Assembly (NCBI RefSeq): GCF_008312885.1
Contig: NZ_VSSO01000001.1
Span: 930,001-994,000, forward strand
Source of the DNA: Lolliginicoccus suaedae
GTDB lineage: Bacteria > Actinomycetota > Actinomycetes > Mycobacteriales > Mycobacteriaceae
Direction: 5' to 3'
DNA: 64,000 bases
The stretch's first letter is position 1. Every line of letters starts with the position of its first letter. Of the stretch, positions 52,687 to 60,844 are shown one piece after another. A program made the translations under genes and the position numbers. The notes under the pieces were generated by a model that worked only from the letters and a program-made list of their open reading frames with translations, had not been told where the DNA came from and did not search any database.

Positions 52687-53577
52687 ATGACCTTCAACCC
52701 CAGCGCCCGCACCAACCCGAACCGCATGACCAGCGGCGGACGGGGGCGCGGCACGAAGATAGCGGCGGGCGGCGGTGGCCTCGGCGCGCTCGTCATCCTC
52801 GCCATCGTCCTGCTCGTCGGCGGCGACCCCAGCCAGGTGCCCGGCCTCTCCAGCGGCACCGGTGCAGCGGGCGGCGGCGGGGCCGGGCCCAGCATCGAGC
52901 ACTGCACCACCGGCGAGGCCGCCAACGAGGACATCAACTGCCGCATCGGCGCCACCGCGGAATCCCTCGACGCCATCTGGTCCGAGCTGCTCCCCGGCAC
53001 CTACACACCACCCGGGGTGCACCTCTTCACCGGCGCCACCAGCACCGGCTGCGGCAACGCCACCAGCTCCGTCGGGCCTTTCTACTGCCCCGCCGACAAC
53101 ACCACCTACTTCGATACCGACTTCTTCGACGTCCTCGCCCGCCAGTTCGGCGCCTCCACCGGCCCCCTCGCGCAGCAGTACGTCGTCGCCCACGAATTCG
53201 GCCACCACATCCAGAACCTCCTCGGCGACCTCCGCCAGTCCCGCCAGGACCCCCGCGGCCCCGAGTCCGGCGCCGTGCGGGCCGAGCTACAAGCAGACTG
53301 CTACGGCGGCATCTGGGCGCACTACGCCGACAAGACTCCCCTGCCCGGCATGAGCGAGCCCTTCCTGCTGCCGCTCTCCGACCGGGACATCGCCGACGCG
53401 CTCTCCGCCGCCGAGGCCGTCGGCGACGACCGCATCCAGGAATCCACCACCGGGCAGGTCAACCCCGAATCGTGGACGCACGGCTCCTCCGCGCAGCGCC
53501 AGCAATGGTTCCTCACCGGATACCGCAGCGGACAGGTCAGCGCCTGCGACACCTTCGCCGCGCCCGATCTCGGCTAG
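52687..53577 (+). CDS. Membrane-anchored neutral zinc metallopeptidase (YpfJ family)
   Basis: 296 residues. A short Arg/Gly-rich N-terminus, one membrane helix (about 29-46), then an extracytoplasmic peptidase domain with HEFGHH (169-174) and the third ligand region [11 protein letters not shown]. Cysteines in EHCTTGE, NCRIG, TGCGN, YCPAD and ADCYG could form disulfides. The family (PF04228) is widespread and its substrates are unknown; a homologue (Rv2575) lies near aspS in M. tuberculosis. The ATG has no strong ribosome site. It is convergent with the MFS gene across 20 bases. Confidence 0.92.
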   Translation: MTFNPSARTNPNRMTSGGRGRGTKIAAGGGGLGALVILAIVLLVGGDPSQVPGLSSGTGAAGGGGAGPSIEHCTTGEAANEDINCRIGATAESLDAIWSELLPGTYTPPGVHLFTGATSTGCGNATSSVGPFYCPADNTTYFDTDFFDVLARQFGASTGPLAQQYVVAHEFGHHIQNLLGDLRQSRQDPRGPESGAVRAELQADCYGGIWAHYADKTPLPGMSEPFLLPLSDRDIADALSAAEAVGDDRIQESTTGQVNPESWTHGSSAQRQQWFLTGYRSGQVSACDTFAAPDLG

Positions 53578-53597
53578 TCGATCTTGGCCAGGACCTG

Positions 53598-54854
53598 CTA
53601 GGGCGGGACCGCCCCGGCCCGCGCCCGCCGACCCATGGCAACGACCCCGGCCACCGCAACCGCCCACACCGGGAACTGCACCAGCCACGCGAGACGAAAC
53701 GCCTCGGCGGTATATCCGCCCGCAAGGGTCAGCACCACGCCCACGAGCCCCGTCGTCACGAGCGTCGCGACGAACCCGCCCTGGTTCACCATCCCCTGGG
53801 CCAGCCCCAGCTGCTCCGGGGGGTTCGACGTGCGCGCCAGGTCGAAACCGATCACCGACCCCGGGCCGCCCGTCGCCACCGCCACCACCAGCAGCCCGAT
53901 CAACCAGCCAGGCGCCGGCCACGCCACGAGCAGCATCACCGACCACGCAGCCGCGTTGAGCGCGATGATCCCCAGCACGATCATCTCCCGCCGCCACGGA
54001 TAGCGTCCCGTGAGCACACCAACGAAAGGCCCAACCGCGACCGTCGCCACGACGAACAACGCCAGGAACCCGCTCGCCACCGCCGCATCGAGCCGCTGCG
54101 CCCCCACCAGGAAGGGAAAGCCCCACAGCAGCACGAACACGTTCCCCGAGAACGCCGTGCCCATGTGTCCGTAGAAGCCCTGGCGGGTTCCAGGCCGCGA
54201 CCACACCGACCTGATGCCCGCCAGCACCGCGGGTACCGAGCCAGCACGCTGGACGGTTCGAGTGCCCGACGGATCATCACGCACCACCGCGAGCACGCCC
54301 ACTGCCACCAGCACGGACAACGCCGCGGCCGACGCATACGCCACCGACCATCCCGGGCCATGCAGCAACCACGCCAGCGGCACCGCCGACAACACCTGCC
54401 CCGACTGGCCCAGGATGCCCGTCAACTGCGTGAGCAGCGGGACCTGCCGCGCCGGGAACCACTGCGGGATCACCCGTATCGCCGCGATGAACACCAGTGC
54501 ATCACCGAGGCCCACGAGCACGCGCGCCGCGATCGCTAGCCCCAGCTCCTCGCTGAGCGCCAGGGTGCCCTGCCCCACCGCCATGATCACCAGCCCCGCG
54601 GAGATCATCGCGCGCGAGCCAAACCTATCGAGCAGCAGCCCCGAGGGGATCTGCATCGCCGCGTACACCAGCACTTGGAGCACCACGAACAGCGACAGCA
54701 TCGATGCGGTGACCCCGTATCGTTCCGTCGCGTCCAGGCCAGCGACACCGAGCGAGGTGCGGTTGAGCACCGCCACCACATACGCCGCGAGCGCCGCCAG
54801 CCACACCACTACCGGCAGCCGCAACGTCTCCAATGTGGGCACGCGCACCATCAT
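53598..54854 (-). CDS. MFS transporter
   Basis: 418 residues with about twelve hydrophobic helices in two halves. The MFS loop 2-3 motif appears as GLLLDRFGSRAMISAG, with loop 8-9 near GVLTGRYPWRREM. Helix 4 holds a conserved arginine (AIAARVLVGLGDALVF) and helix 5 GQSGQVLSAVP. The substrate cannot be inferred; the family includes nitrate/organic-anion and drug exporters. It starts 21 bases after the 54876 gene and is probably expressed with it. Two adjacent ATGs begin the frame; either may be used. Confidence 0.9.
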   Translation of the reverse strand: MMVRVPTLETLRLPVVVWLAALAAYVVAVLNRTSLGVAGLDATERYGVTASMLSLFVVLQVLVYAAMQIPSGLLLDRFGSRAMISAGLVIMAVGQGTLALSEELGLAIAARVLVGLGDALVFIAAIRVIPQWFPARQVPLLTQLTGILGQSGQVLSAVPLAWLLHGPGWSVAYASAAALSVLVAVGVLAVVRDDPSGTRTVQRAGSVPAVLAGIRSVWSRPGTRQGFYGHMGTAFSGNVFVLLWGFPFLVGAQRLDAAVASGFLALFVVATVAVGPFVGVLTGRYPWRREMIVLGIIALNAAAWSVMLLVAWPAPGWLIGLLVVAVATGGPGSVIGFDLARTSNPPEQLGLAQGMVNQGGFVATLVTTGLVGVVLTLAGGYTAEAFRLAWLVQFPVWAVAVAGVVAMGRRARAGAVPP

Positions 54855-54875
54855 GCGCCACCCGGGCGCTGGCGA

Positions 54876-56108
54876 CTAGTCGTGCTTCGGGCGGGCTATC
54901 GAATGCAGTTGGCTGCCCACCTGGCCCAGCCTGCCCCGCGCTGCTCGACCCACACCGGTCGCGCGGCGTCGCATCTCCTGCAACGCTGCCGCGAGGGCTG
55001 GATCCTCGTCGTCGAGCCAGCCCGCGAGCTGTCCATCGCGAGAGTCGGTGAACTCCTCGAGATCGTCCTGCAACTGGCTGATGGAGCGTCGCAAGCGATG
55101 CGTCGCGCCCAGCCTGTGGATCTCCCGCACCCGCACGGAACCGAGGCTGCCAAGCTGCTCGCGCAGGGCGCGCACGATGTCACGGTCCCGATCACTGTGC
55201 TCGCCAAGCTGCTCCCGGGAGGAGGCGATGACCGAATGCAGATGCTCCGGCTCGGCCTGCCGGACCCGTTCGATGCGCAGCTGCTGCCACATGTACACCG
55301 ATTCCTCGGCCACGAGCAGCAGCTGCAATGTCTCGCCCAGCCGGTTGTCATCGATCGCCGCAGCAAGGTTGCGTGCCCGGTCCGGCACGGAGTCATCGCG
55401 GGGAATGGATTCGAGCGCGCGGCGCGCGTGGGCGCGCAAGCGCTCCACCGTCACCTCGAGCATGGGGCCGATCGGTGCCACTGCGGCCCAGTCGGCAGAG
55501 GTGAGCACGCCAGTCTCGTCGACGGTGCGCACGAGCCTGCGGAGCGCGCGGTGGTGGCCGACGACATCGCCGACCCGGGACGCCTCGGCAAGGGCGAGCA
55601 CGCGATCAGCGGTGCCACCCACGCGGTCGATCGCGGATTCTGTATCGCGCACCGCTGTGCGCAGAGCCATCATCGAGAATGTCGCGTGCGCGTTGATGAT
55701 GCTGCGCGGGCTGATCGCTGAGGTGATCCAGTGCAGGTGCGCGGCCCGGATCGCGTTGGCCCCGCGCAAGGTGCTGCGGAAGATGCCATCGCTGCCCGGC
55801 AGCACGCCACGCGCGGCCAGGATCCCGCGGGCCGAGGGAGCCACTTTGAGGAAAGCGCCGCTTCGTCGGCGAAGCAAGCTCGGGCCAGGCACTCCAGGCA
55901 GCAGCCGCAACGGCACTACTTCCGCGGAGGCGGCCCCCGGGGCCTCGCTGATCACGCGCTCGGTATAGGTCTGTACCTCGGACTCCGGCCCGGACACCAG
56001 CATGCCTTCCGGCCCGGCGACGACTTCCAGCGACCGGCGCAGCACGGCATCCTTGCGGTCGGAGACCACATGCCTGAGCGCCTCGGTGCGTCCCATGCTC
56101 TTGATCAT
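54876..56108 (-). CDS. Large helical protein of unknown function
   Basis: 410 residues, not recognised. Mostly charged, amphipathic helix with no signal peptide or membrane segment. Features seen: RRRSGAFLKVAPSARGILAARG near 80, a long helical middle (residues 140-330, many Arg/Glu/Leu), SREQLGEHSDRDRDIVRALREQL and a basic C-terminus with GRAARGRLGQVG. The composition suggests an oligomeric or coiled-coil cytoplasmic protein; no catalytic motif is evident. A G-rich 13-base tandem repeat lies immediately upstream (56148-56223). ATG at 56096 is an alternative start. It is probably co-transcribed with the MFS gene. Confidence 0.75.
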   Translation of the reverse strand: MIKSMGRTEALRHVVSDRKDAVLRRSLEVVAGPEGMLVSGPESEVQTYTERVISEAPGAASAEVVPLRLLPGVPGPSLLRRRSGAFLKVAPSARGILAARGVLPGSDGIFRSTLRGANAIRAAHLHWITSAISPRSIINAHATFSMMALRTAVRDTESAIDRVGGTADRVLALAEASRVGDVVGHHRALRRLVRTVDETGVLTSADWAAVAPIGPMLEVTVERLRAHARRALESIPRDDSVPDRARNLAAAIDDNRLGETLQLLLVAEESVYMWQQLRIERVRQAEPEHLHSVIASSREQLGEHSDRDRDIVRALREQLGSLGSVRVREIHRLGATHRLRRSISQLQDDLEEFTDSRDGQLAGWLDDEDPALAAALQEMRRRATGVGRAARGRLGQVGSQLHSIARPKHD

Positions 56109-56147
56109 CCCGCACCTGGCGCCGGGATGTCAGCGGTTACGGGAATC

Positions 56148-56223
56148 CTTGGAGGCTTTCCCTGGAGGCTATCTGGGGGGCATTCCTGGGGGGCATTCTT
56201 GGGGTGCATTCCTGGGGGGGTGC
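56148..56223. repeat. Six imperfect 12-13-base G-rich tandem repeats
   Basis: Units at 56148, 56161, 56174, 56186, 56199 and 56212, consensus CTGGGGGGCATTC on the plus strand. The last four carry G runs of 6, 6, 4 and 7 spaced 7-9 bases, suiting a G-quadruplex. They fill the gap between two minus-strand genes. Confidence 0.8.
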
Positions 56224-56885
56224 TACTGCTCCGCTTCGATGATGAGAGCGAGATCCTCCTCCGAGAGCGCGACGCGCGACGAGGGCGCGGTCTCCTCGGC
56301 CCGAGTGACGGCCCGGAAGAGTGGGCGGGTGGTCAGGCCCGCGCCGCGCGCCTCGGCCCGGAGGTGCTCGACGAGCACGCGCGAGACAATCTCCGCGCTG
56401 ATGAGCTCGCTCATCGCGAGCACGTCGGCGAGGCGCCGGATGCCCATGATGTCGAGCTCGGCGCCACGGTCATCGCCGTACAGGGCAAGCGGGATCGCCA
56501 GCGAGTTGTCGCGATCGGCGAGGGCGAGGTGGACCTGCCGGAACCGGCCTGGCTGCACGACGAGCTCCGCGCGGGTCAGTCCGCCGATCTCGACGCTGCG
56601 GGTGGCGAGGGTGCGGGCGTGGACCGTGCGCCCCGACAGCCAGTAGGCCCGGCGCGCGGCGAGGTACGAGCCGAGCGCTGGCGGCACGCCGATCACGGCG
56701 CCGAGGAGGACGGCGACCCAGAACGGCGCGAACAGCGACACGAGCATGGTGATGAGGATGCCGACCGCGATGCTGATCAGGGAGATGCGGCGCAGCTTGG
56801 GCACCACGATCTCGCGCCGGACGAGGTCGAGCGGAACAGGTGCCGCTGCGGGCTGGCCTCCGGGGCTGGTGGAGTCGTCAGGCAT
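56223..56885 (-). CDS. Two-helix membrane protein of unknown function
   Basis: 220 residues. A cytoplasmic N-terminus rich in Pro/Ala, two adjacent membrane helices (about 35-55 and 58-76, the second [16 protein letters not shown]), then a soluble domain (90-220) of mixed strands and helices ([31 protein letters not shown]). The C-terminus is acidic ([14 protein letters not shown]). The layout resembles small YdbT/PH-type membrane proteins, but I cannot assign a family. The start overlaps the hisS stop by eight bases, so it is co-translated with hisS; the G-rich repeat follows directly after its stop. Confidence 0.75.
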   Translation of the reverse strand: MPDDSTSPGGQPAAAPVPLDLVRREIVVPKLRRISLISIAVGILITMLVSLFAPFWVAVLLGAVIGVPPALGSYLAARRAYWLSGRTVHARTLATRSVEIGGLTRAELVVQPGRFRQVHLALADRDNSLAIPLALYGDDRGAELDIMGIRRLADVLAMSELISAEIVSRVLVEHLRAEARGAGLTTRPLFRAVTRAEETAPSSRVALSEEDLALIIEAEQ

Positions 56886-58140
56886 GCGCGCTCCTCGCTT
56901 CCGCGACGATGTCGCTGAGCGGCACCGATCGCTGCTCGCCCGTGGCGAGCTCCTTGATGCCGATGGTTCCCTCGGCGAGGTCCCGGTCGCCTAGCATCAG
57001 GGCGATCCGGGCGCCGGACTTGTCCGCTGCCTTCATCGCGCCCTTCACGCCCCGCCCGCCGTAGGCCATGTCGGCGCGGATCCCGGCGGCGCGGAGGTCG
57101 CCGAGGATGGTGACCATGCGCTCGCGCGCGGCCTGGCCCATCGGAACCCCGAAGACCTCGCAGCGCGCGGTGGAGGCTGCCGCGACTGCCTCTGCCTCGA
57201 GAGCAAGGACGGTGCGGTCGACGCCGATGCCGAAGCCGATGCCGGAGAGCTGCTGCCCGCCCAATTCTGCCATCAGCCCGTCGTAGCGACCACCGCCGCC
57301 GATGCCGGACTGCGCGCCGAGGCCCTCATGGACGAACTCGAACGTGGTCTTGGTGTAGTAGTCCAGGCCCCGCACTAGCCGCGGATTGATGGTGTAGGGC
57401 ACGCCGAGCCGATCGAGGTGGCCGAGGACCTCATCGAAGTGGGCTTTCGCGCTATCGGAGAGATGGTCGAGCATCAGGGGCGCCCCGGCAGTCATCTCCT
57501 TGATGTGGGGGCGCTTGTCATCGAGCACGCGCAGTGGGTTGAGCCGGGCCCGCTCGCGGGTCTCCTCGTCGAGGTCGAGCCCGAGCAGGAACTCTTGCAG
57601 CACTTCCCGGTACTCGGGCCGGCAGGTGTCATCGCCGAGCGAGGTGATGTCAAGCCGGAACCCGGAGAGCCCGAGGCTGCGGAATCCCGCGTCGGCGACG
57701 GCGATGACCTCGGCGTCGAGGGCCGGGTCGTCAATGCCGATCGCCTCGACGCCGACCTGCTGGAGCTGGCGGTAGCGCCCGGCCTGGGGCCGCTCGTACC
57801 GGAAGAAGGGCCCGGAGTAGCGCAGCTTCACCGGCAGCGCGCCCCGATCGAGCCCATGCTCGATGACGGCTCGCATCACGCCGGCGGTGCCCTCGGGGCG
57901 CAGGGTCACTGAGCGGTCGCCCCGATCAGCGAAGGTATACATCTCCTTCGTCACCACGTCGGTGGATTCTCCGACACCCCTGGCGAACAAGGCGGTGTCC
58001 TCGAACACGGGCAGCTCGATATGCCCGTAGCCGGCTAGCGACGCGGCCCGCAGGAGCGCGTCACGAACAGCAACGAACTGCGCCGACTGCGGCGGCACAT
58101 AGTCGGGTACGCCCTTGGGGGCCGAGAATCTGGTGCTCAC
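56878..58140 (-). CDS. hisS: Histidyl-tRNA synthetase
   Basis: Charges tRNA-His. The 420-residue class II enzyme has motif 1 around [15 protein letters not shown], motif 2 [19 protein letters not shown], the histidine-A motifs [13 protein letters not shown] and GGGGRYDGL, and motif 3 [13 protein letters not shown], with an anticodon-binding C-terminus. The start is GTG. It lies 120 bases downstream of the metallo-beta-lactamase gene, in the order known from M. tuberculosis (Rv2580c/Rv2581c), and that gap holds three 14-base direct repeats. Confidence 0.97.
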   Translation of the reverse strand: MSTRFSAPKGVPDYVPPQSAQFVAVRDALLRAASLAGYGHIELPVFEDTALFARGVGESTDVVTKEMYTFADRGDRSVTLRPEGTAGVMRAVIEHGLDRGALPVKLRYSGPFFRYERPQAGRYRQLQQVGVEAIGIDDPALDAEVIAVADAGFRSLGLSGFRLDITSLGDDTCRPEYREVLQEFLLGLDLDEETRERARLNPLRVLDDKRPHIKEMTAGAPLMLDHLSDSAKAHFDEVLGHLDRLGVPYTINPRLVRGLDYYTKTTFEFVHEGLGAQSGIGGGGRYDGLMAELGGQQLSGIGFGIGVDRTVLALEAEAVAAASTARCEVFGVPMGQAARERMVTILGDLRAAGIRADMAYGGRGVKGAMKAADKSGARIALMLGDRDLAEGTIGIKELATGEQRSVPLSDIVAEARSAHA

Positions 58141-58168
58141 GGTCTCGTGTCTTGGCTTTCTGGCTGGG

Positions 58169-58210
58169 TCGAGCTGTCTGCATCGAACTGTCTGCGTCGA
58201 GCTGTCACTG
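58169..58210. repeat. Three 14-base direct repeats upstream of hisS
   Basis: TCGAGCTGTCTGCA (58169-58182), TCGAACTGTCTGCG (58183-58196) and TCGAGCTGTCACTG (58197-58210) lie head to tail in the hisS leader region, 30 to 70 bases before its start. Possible regulator binding or slippage product. Confidence 0.8.
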
Positions 58211-58260
58211 TCGCATTCGGTGCCGGCGCGGGAGCCGTAGGGGCTCGCCGCGAGCCGGGG

Positions 58261-58923
58261 CTAGCGGAGGAACGGATTGGTTGCCCGCTCGTGCCCGACC
58301 GTGGTCGCTCCGCCATGCCCGGGCAGCACCGTGGTGCTGTCGTCGAGCACGAGCAGGGTCTCCTTGATCGAGCGGATCAACTGGTCCGCGTCCCCGCCAG
58401 GCAGATCGGATCGTCCGATCCCCCCGGCGAACAGCGTATCGCCGCTGAACACTATGTCACGCGGGCCATCCTCGGTAGCCACCTGGGTGCGCGCGATCAC
58501 CGAGCCTCTCGTGTGGCCCGGAGCATGGGCGAACGCGAGCTCGATCCCCGCGAGCTCGAGCAGGTCGCCGTCCTGGATGTCCTTGACCGTGCCAGGCTCG
58601 CGGAACTCCATCCCCTGGATGAAGCCACTGAGCTGCGGGCCGATGCCGGACGCGGGGTCGCTGAGCATGCCACGATCCTCCGGATGGATATAGGCGGGGA
58701 TGCCGTGCTCGTCGCACAGTGGCTGCGCCGACCACATGTGGTCGAGATGACCATGAGTGAGCACCACCGCGACGGGCGCGAGGCCATGCTCATCGAAGAC
58801 GCTCCGCAGCGCCGGCATCGCGTCCTGCCCAGGATCGATCACCACGCATTCGTTCGTATCGTCGAGCGCGATGATGTAGCAGTTGGTCTGGAACATCCCG
58901 GCGGGGAATCCCATTACTCGCAC
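58261..58923 (-). CDS. Metallo-beta-lactamase-fold hydrolase (glyoxalase II-like)
   Basis: 220 residues with the di-metal motif THGHLDH, the further histidine in HAPGHTRGS, the bridging aspartate in FSGDTLFAGGIGRSD, and the final histidine in VLPGHGGATT. Resembles Rv2581c, annotated as possible glyoxalase II, but the actual thioester or other substrate is unproven. I chose the GTG that gives VRVMGFPAGMFQTN: it has GGGAG upstream and aligns in length with the mycobacterial start; an ATG 30 bases earlier is possible. Confidence 0.9.
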   Translation of the reverse strand: MRVMGFPAGMFQTNCYIIALDDTNECVVIDPGQDAMPALRSVFDEHGLAPVAVVLTHGHLDHMWSAQPLCDEHGIPAYIHPEDRGMLSDPASGIGPQLSGFIQGMEFREPGTVKDIQDGDLLELAGIELAFAHAPGHTRGSVIARTQVATEDGPRDIVFSGDTLFAGGIGRSDLPGGDADQLIRSIKETLLVLDDSTTVLPGHGGATTVGHERATNPFLR

Positions 58924-59110
58924 GCGTCCACTCTCCCGGTACTCGTCCTGCATCATTGCCGCGGCACGCCTGCGCGGCGCGTCCCGGGTGATCGGTCCGC
59001 GGGCCCCCGGCAACACAGGAGCTCCTCAGCAACCAATCACTGTACTTCTCAGGGTATGCGGCTAGCCTGTCAGGCGGTAAACCGAAATCAAATCAAGGAG
59101 GGTCGCCGCG

Positions 59111-60019
59111 GTGGCGTCGAACCAGGAGCGGCGCGAGGCCGCGAGGACCACGCTCGAGCAAACGATCGCTGAGCGGCGCAAGCAGGAACGACGCAAGAAG
59201 GTGCTGCTCGGCGCCGGTGCGGTAGTGGGCGTGGTGGCCCTCGCCGGCGCGACGTTCGGCGTATACACGCTCGCGAGCGGCGGTGATTCCGACGGAGCCA
59301 GCGATTCCGTGGCGGCGGAGGACCAGGGCGACGAGATGTTCGACGAGATGTTCGAGGAGCAGCAGGAGATCCCCGAGCCCGAGGCGCTGCCGACGGAACG
59401 GGCCGAGGCGCTGCCAGCCACCGTCGACTGCTCCTACACCGACAGCGGCCGCCCCGCCGCCAAGGAGGCCGAGCGGCCAGCCGAGACGGGCATCCCTGCC
59501 GAGGGCAACGTCGCGGCCACGATCAACCTCAACGGCGAGCCGGTCGGCGTGACGCTCGACCGCGCCAAGTCCCCCTGCACGGTCAATAGCTTCGTCAGTC
59601 TCGCCGAGCAAGGCTACTTCGATGGCACGAGCTGCCACCGCCTGACCACCGCGGGCATCTTTGTCCTGCAGTGCGGCGATCCCTCGGCCACCGGTGGTGG
59701 CGGTCCCGGCTACGCCTTCGCCGATGAGTTCCCCGCCGACCAGTACCAGGAGGCACCGCGCGGCGGCACGATCTACCCGCGCGGCACGATCGCGATGGCC
59801 AATGCCGGGCCAGGCACCAACGGCAGCCAGTTCTTCCTGGTCTACGACGATTCCCCGCTCGCCCCCGCCTACAACGTCTTCGGGCAGATCAATGATCCTG
59901 GTCTCGCTGTGATCGATGCCATTGCGCAAGCGGGAGTCGCGGAGAATCCTGGGAGCGCCCCCGGCGACGGGGCTCCGAGCGTTCCCGCGGAGATCACATC
60001 AGTCACGGTGGAGGAATAG
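59111..60019 (+). CDS. ppiB: Membrane-anchored cyclophilin-type peptidyl-prolyl isomerase
   Basis: 302 residues: a charged cytoplasmic N-terminus (ERRKQERRKK), one membrane helix (31-53), an acidic linker, and a cyclophilin domain outside the cell from about 130. Active-site features are kept: arginine in SCHRLTT, QCGDPSATGGGGPGY, MANAGPGTNGSQFFLVY. Four cysteines (DCSY, SPCT, SCHR, QCGD) suggest disulfides. The start is GTG with AAGGAGGG. Similar to Rv2582 and in the same place, divergent from the gloB-like gene and next to relA. A second cyclophilin follows after three bases. Confidence 0.94.
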   Translation: MASNQERREAARTTLEQTIAERRKQERRKKVLLGAGAVVGVVALAGATFGVYTLASGGDSDGASDSVAAEDQGDEMFDEMFEEQQEIPEPEALPTERAEALPATVDCSYTDSGRPAAKEAERPAETGIPAEGNVAATINLNGEPVGVTLDRAKSPCTVNSFVSLAEQGYFDGTSCHRLTTAGIFVLQCGDPSATGGGGPGYAFADEFPADQYQEAPRGGTIYPRGTIAMANAGPGTNGSQFFLVYDDSPLAPAYNVFGQINDPGLAVIDAIAQAGVAENPGSAPGDGAPSVPAEITSVTVEE

Positions 60020-60022
60020 CCA

Positions 60023-60844
60023 TTGGGCAGAGCGACGGCTCGAATCCTGGGCGGGGCCGGGCTGTGCACGAGCATCAGCCTGGTCCTCGCTGGATGCTCC
60101 CTTGCCACGGAGCCGATGCCGCCGGCTGCCCTCGTCCCTGATACCCCCGCTGGCGCGGAGGCTGCGGTCGCGGCCTCCGCGCCAGCACCCGTGCTCCGCG
60201 ATTCCCCGCCGCTCGACGTCACCTCCCCCCGCTCTGATCCCCTGCCGCCCACCGTGAGCTGCGAGTACCCACGGTCTGGCAGTCCTGCCCGTCCCGTCGC
60301 GCTGCCGCCCGAGAAGGACGTGGCCGCTGCGGGATTCGCCACGGTCCGGCTCGAGCTCCGGCGCGGCACGGTGCCCATCACGCTCGACCGATCCCTCTCA
60401 CCCTGCACGGCCAATAGCTTCCTCAGCCTCGCGGAGCAGGGCTTCTACACCAGTTCGGTCTGCCACCGCATCACCACGCGCGGGGTATACACCTTGCAGT
60501 GCGGCGATCCGAGCGGCACGGGCACCGGCGGGCCCGGCTATGGCACACCAGCGGAGTTCCCTGCCGATCAAGCAACGATTGACGGCGAGCGCCGCAGCAC
60601 CGCCCCGACGACCTACCCGCGAGGCACCGTCGCGATGGAGACCACGGCGGGCGGCAACAGTGGCAGCCGGTTCTTCATCGTGTTCGACGACTCGCCACTG
60701 CCCCCGTCCTACACGATCATCGGCACCGTCGACGCGAGCGCCATGTGGGTGCTCGATGCCATTGCCGAAGCTGGCCCCATCTCGGGCCACAGCGGTGCGC
60801 CCATCCGGCCGGTGCAGATCATCGGTGTCGAGCTAGACCGCTGA
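60023..60844 (+). CDS. Lipoprotein cyclophilin paralogue with altered active site
   Basis: 273 residues. The signal ends in the lipobox VLAGC (Cys25), so it is a lipid-anchored surface protein. A Pro/Ala-rich linker leads to a cyclophilin domain sharing the four cysteines of the previous gene (SCEY, SPCT, VCHR, QCGD). The active site is weakened: the conserved Gln before FF is Arg (GSRFFIVF), and the MANAGP segment reads METTAGG. It starts with TTG, seven bases after GGAGGA. Probably a tandem duplicate specialised as a chaperone or with reduced isomerase activity. Its end overlaps relA by 12 bases tail to tail. Confidence 0.9.
   Translation: MGRATARILGGAGLCTSISLVLAGCSLATEPMPPAALVPDTPAGAEAAVAASAPAPVLRDSPPLDVTSPRSDPLPPTVSCEYPRSGSPARPVALPPEKDVAAAGFATVRLELRRGTVPITLDRSLSPCTANSFLSLAEQGFYTSSVCHRITTRGVYTLQCGDPSGTGTGGPGYGTPAEFPADQATIDGERRSTAPTTYPRGTVAMETTAGGNSGSRFFIVFDDSPLPPSYTIIGTVDASAMWVLDAIAEAGPISGHSGAPIRPVQIIGVELDR

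Noticed and set aside
51174-54539. Plus-strand open frame of over 1100 codons
   Set aside because: Crosses aspS antisense, the metallopeptidase in another frame and the MFS gene; Arg/His-rich shadow sequence.
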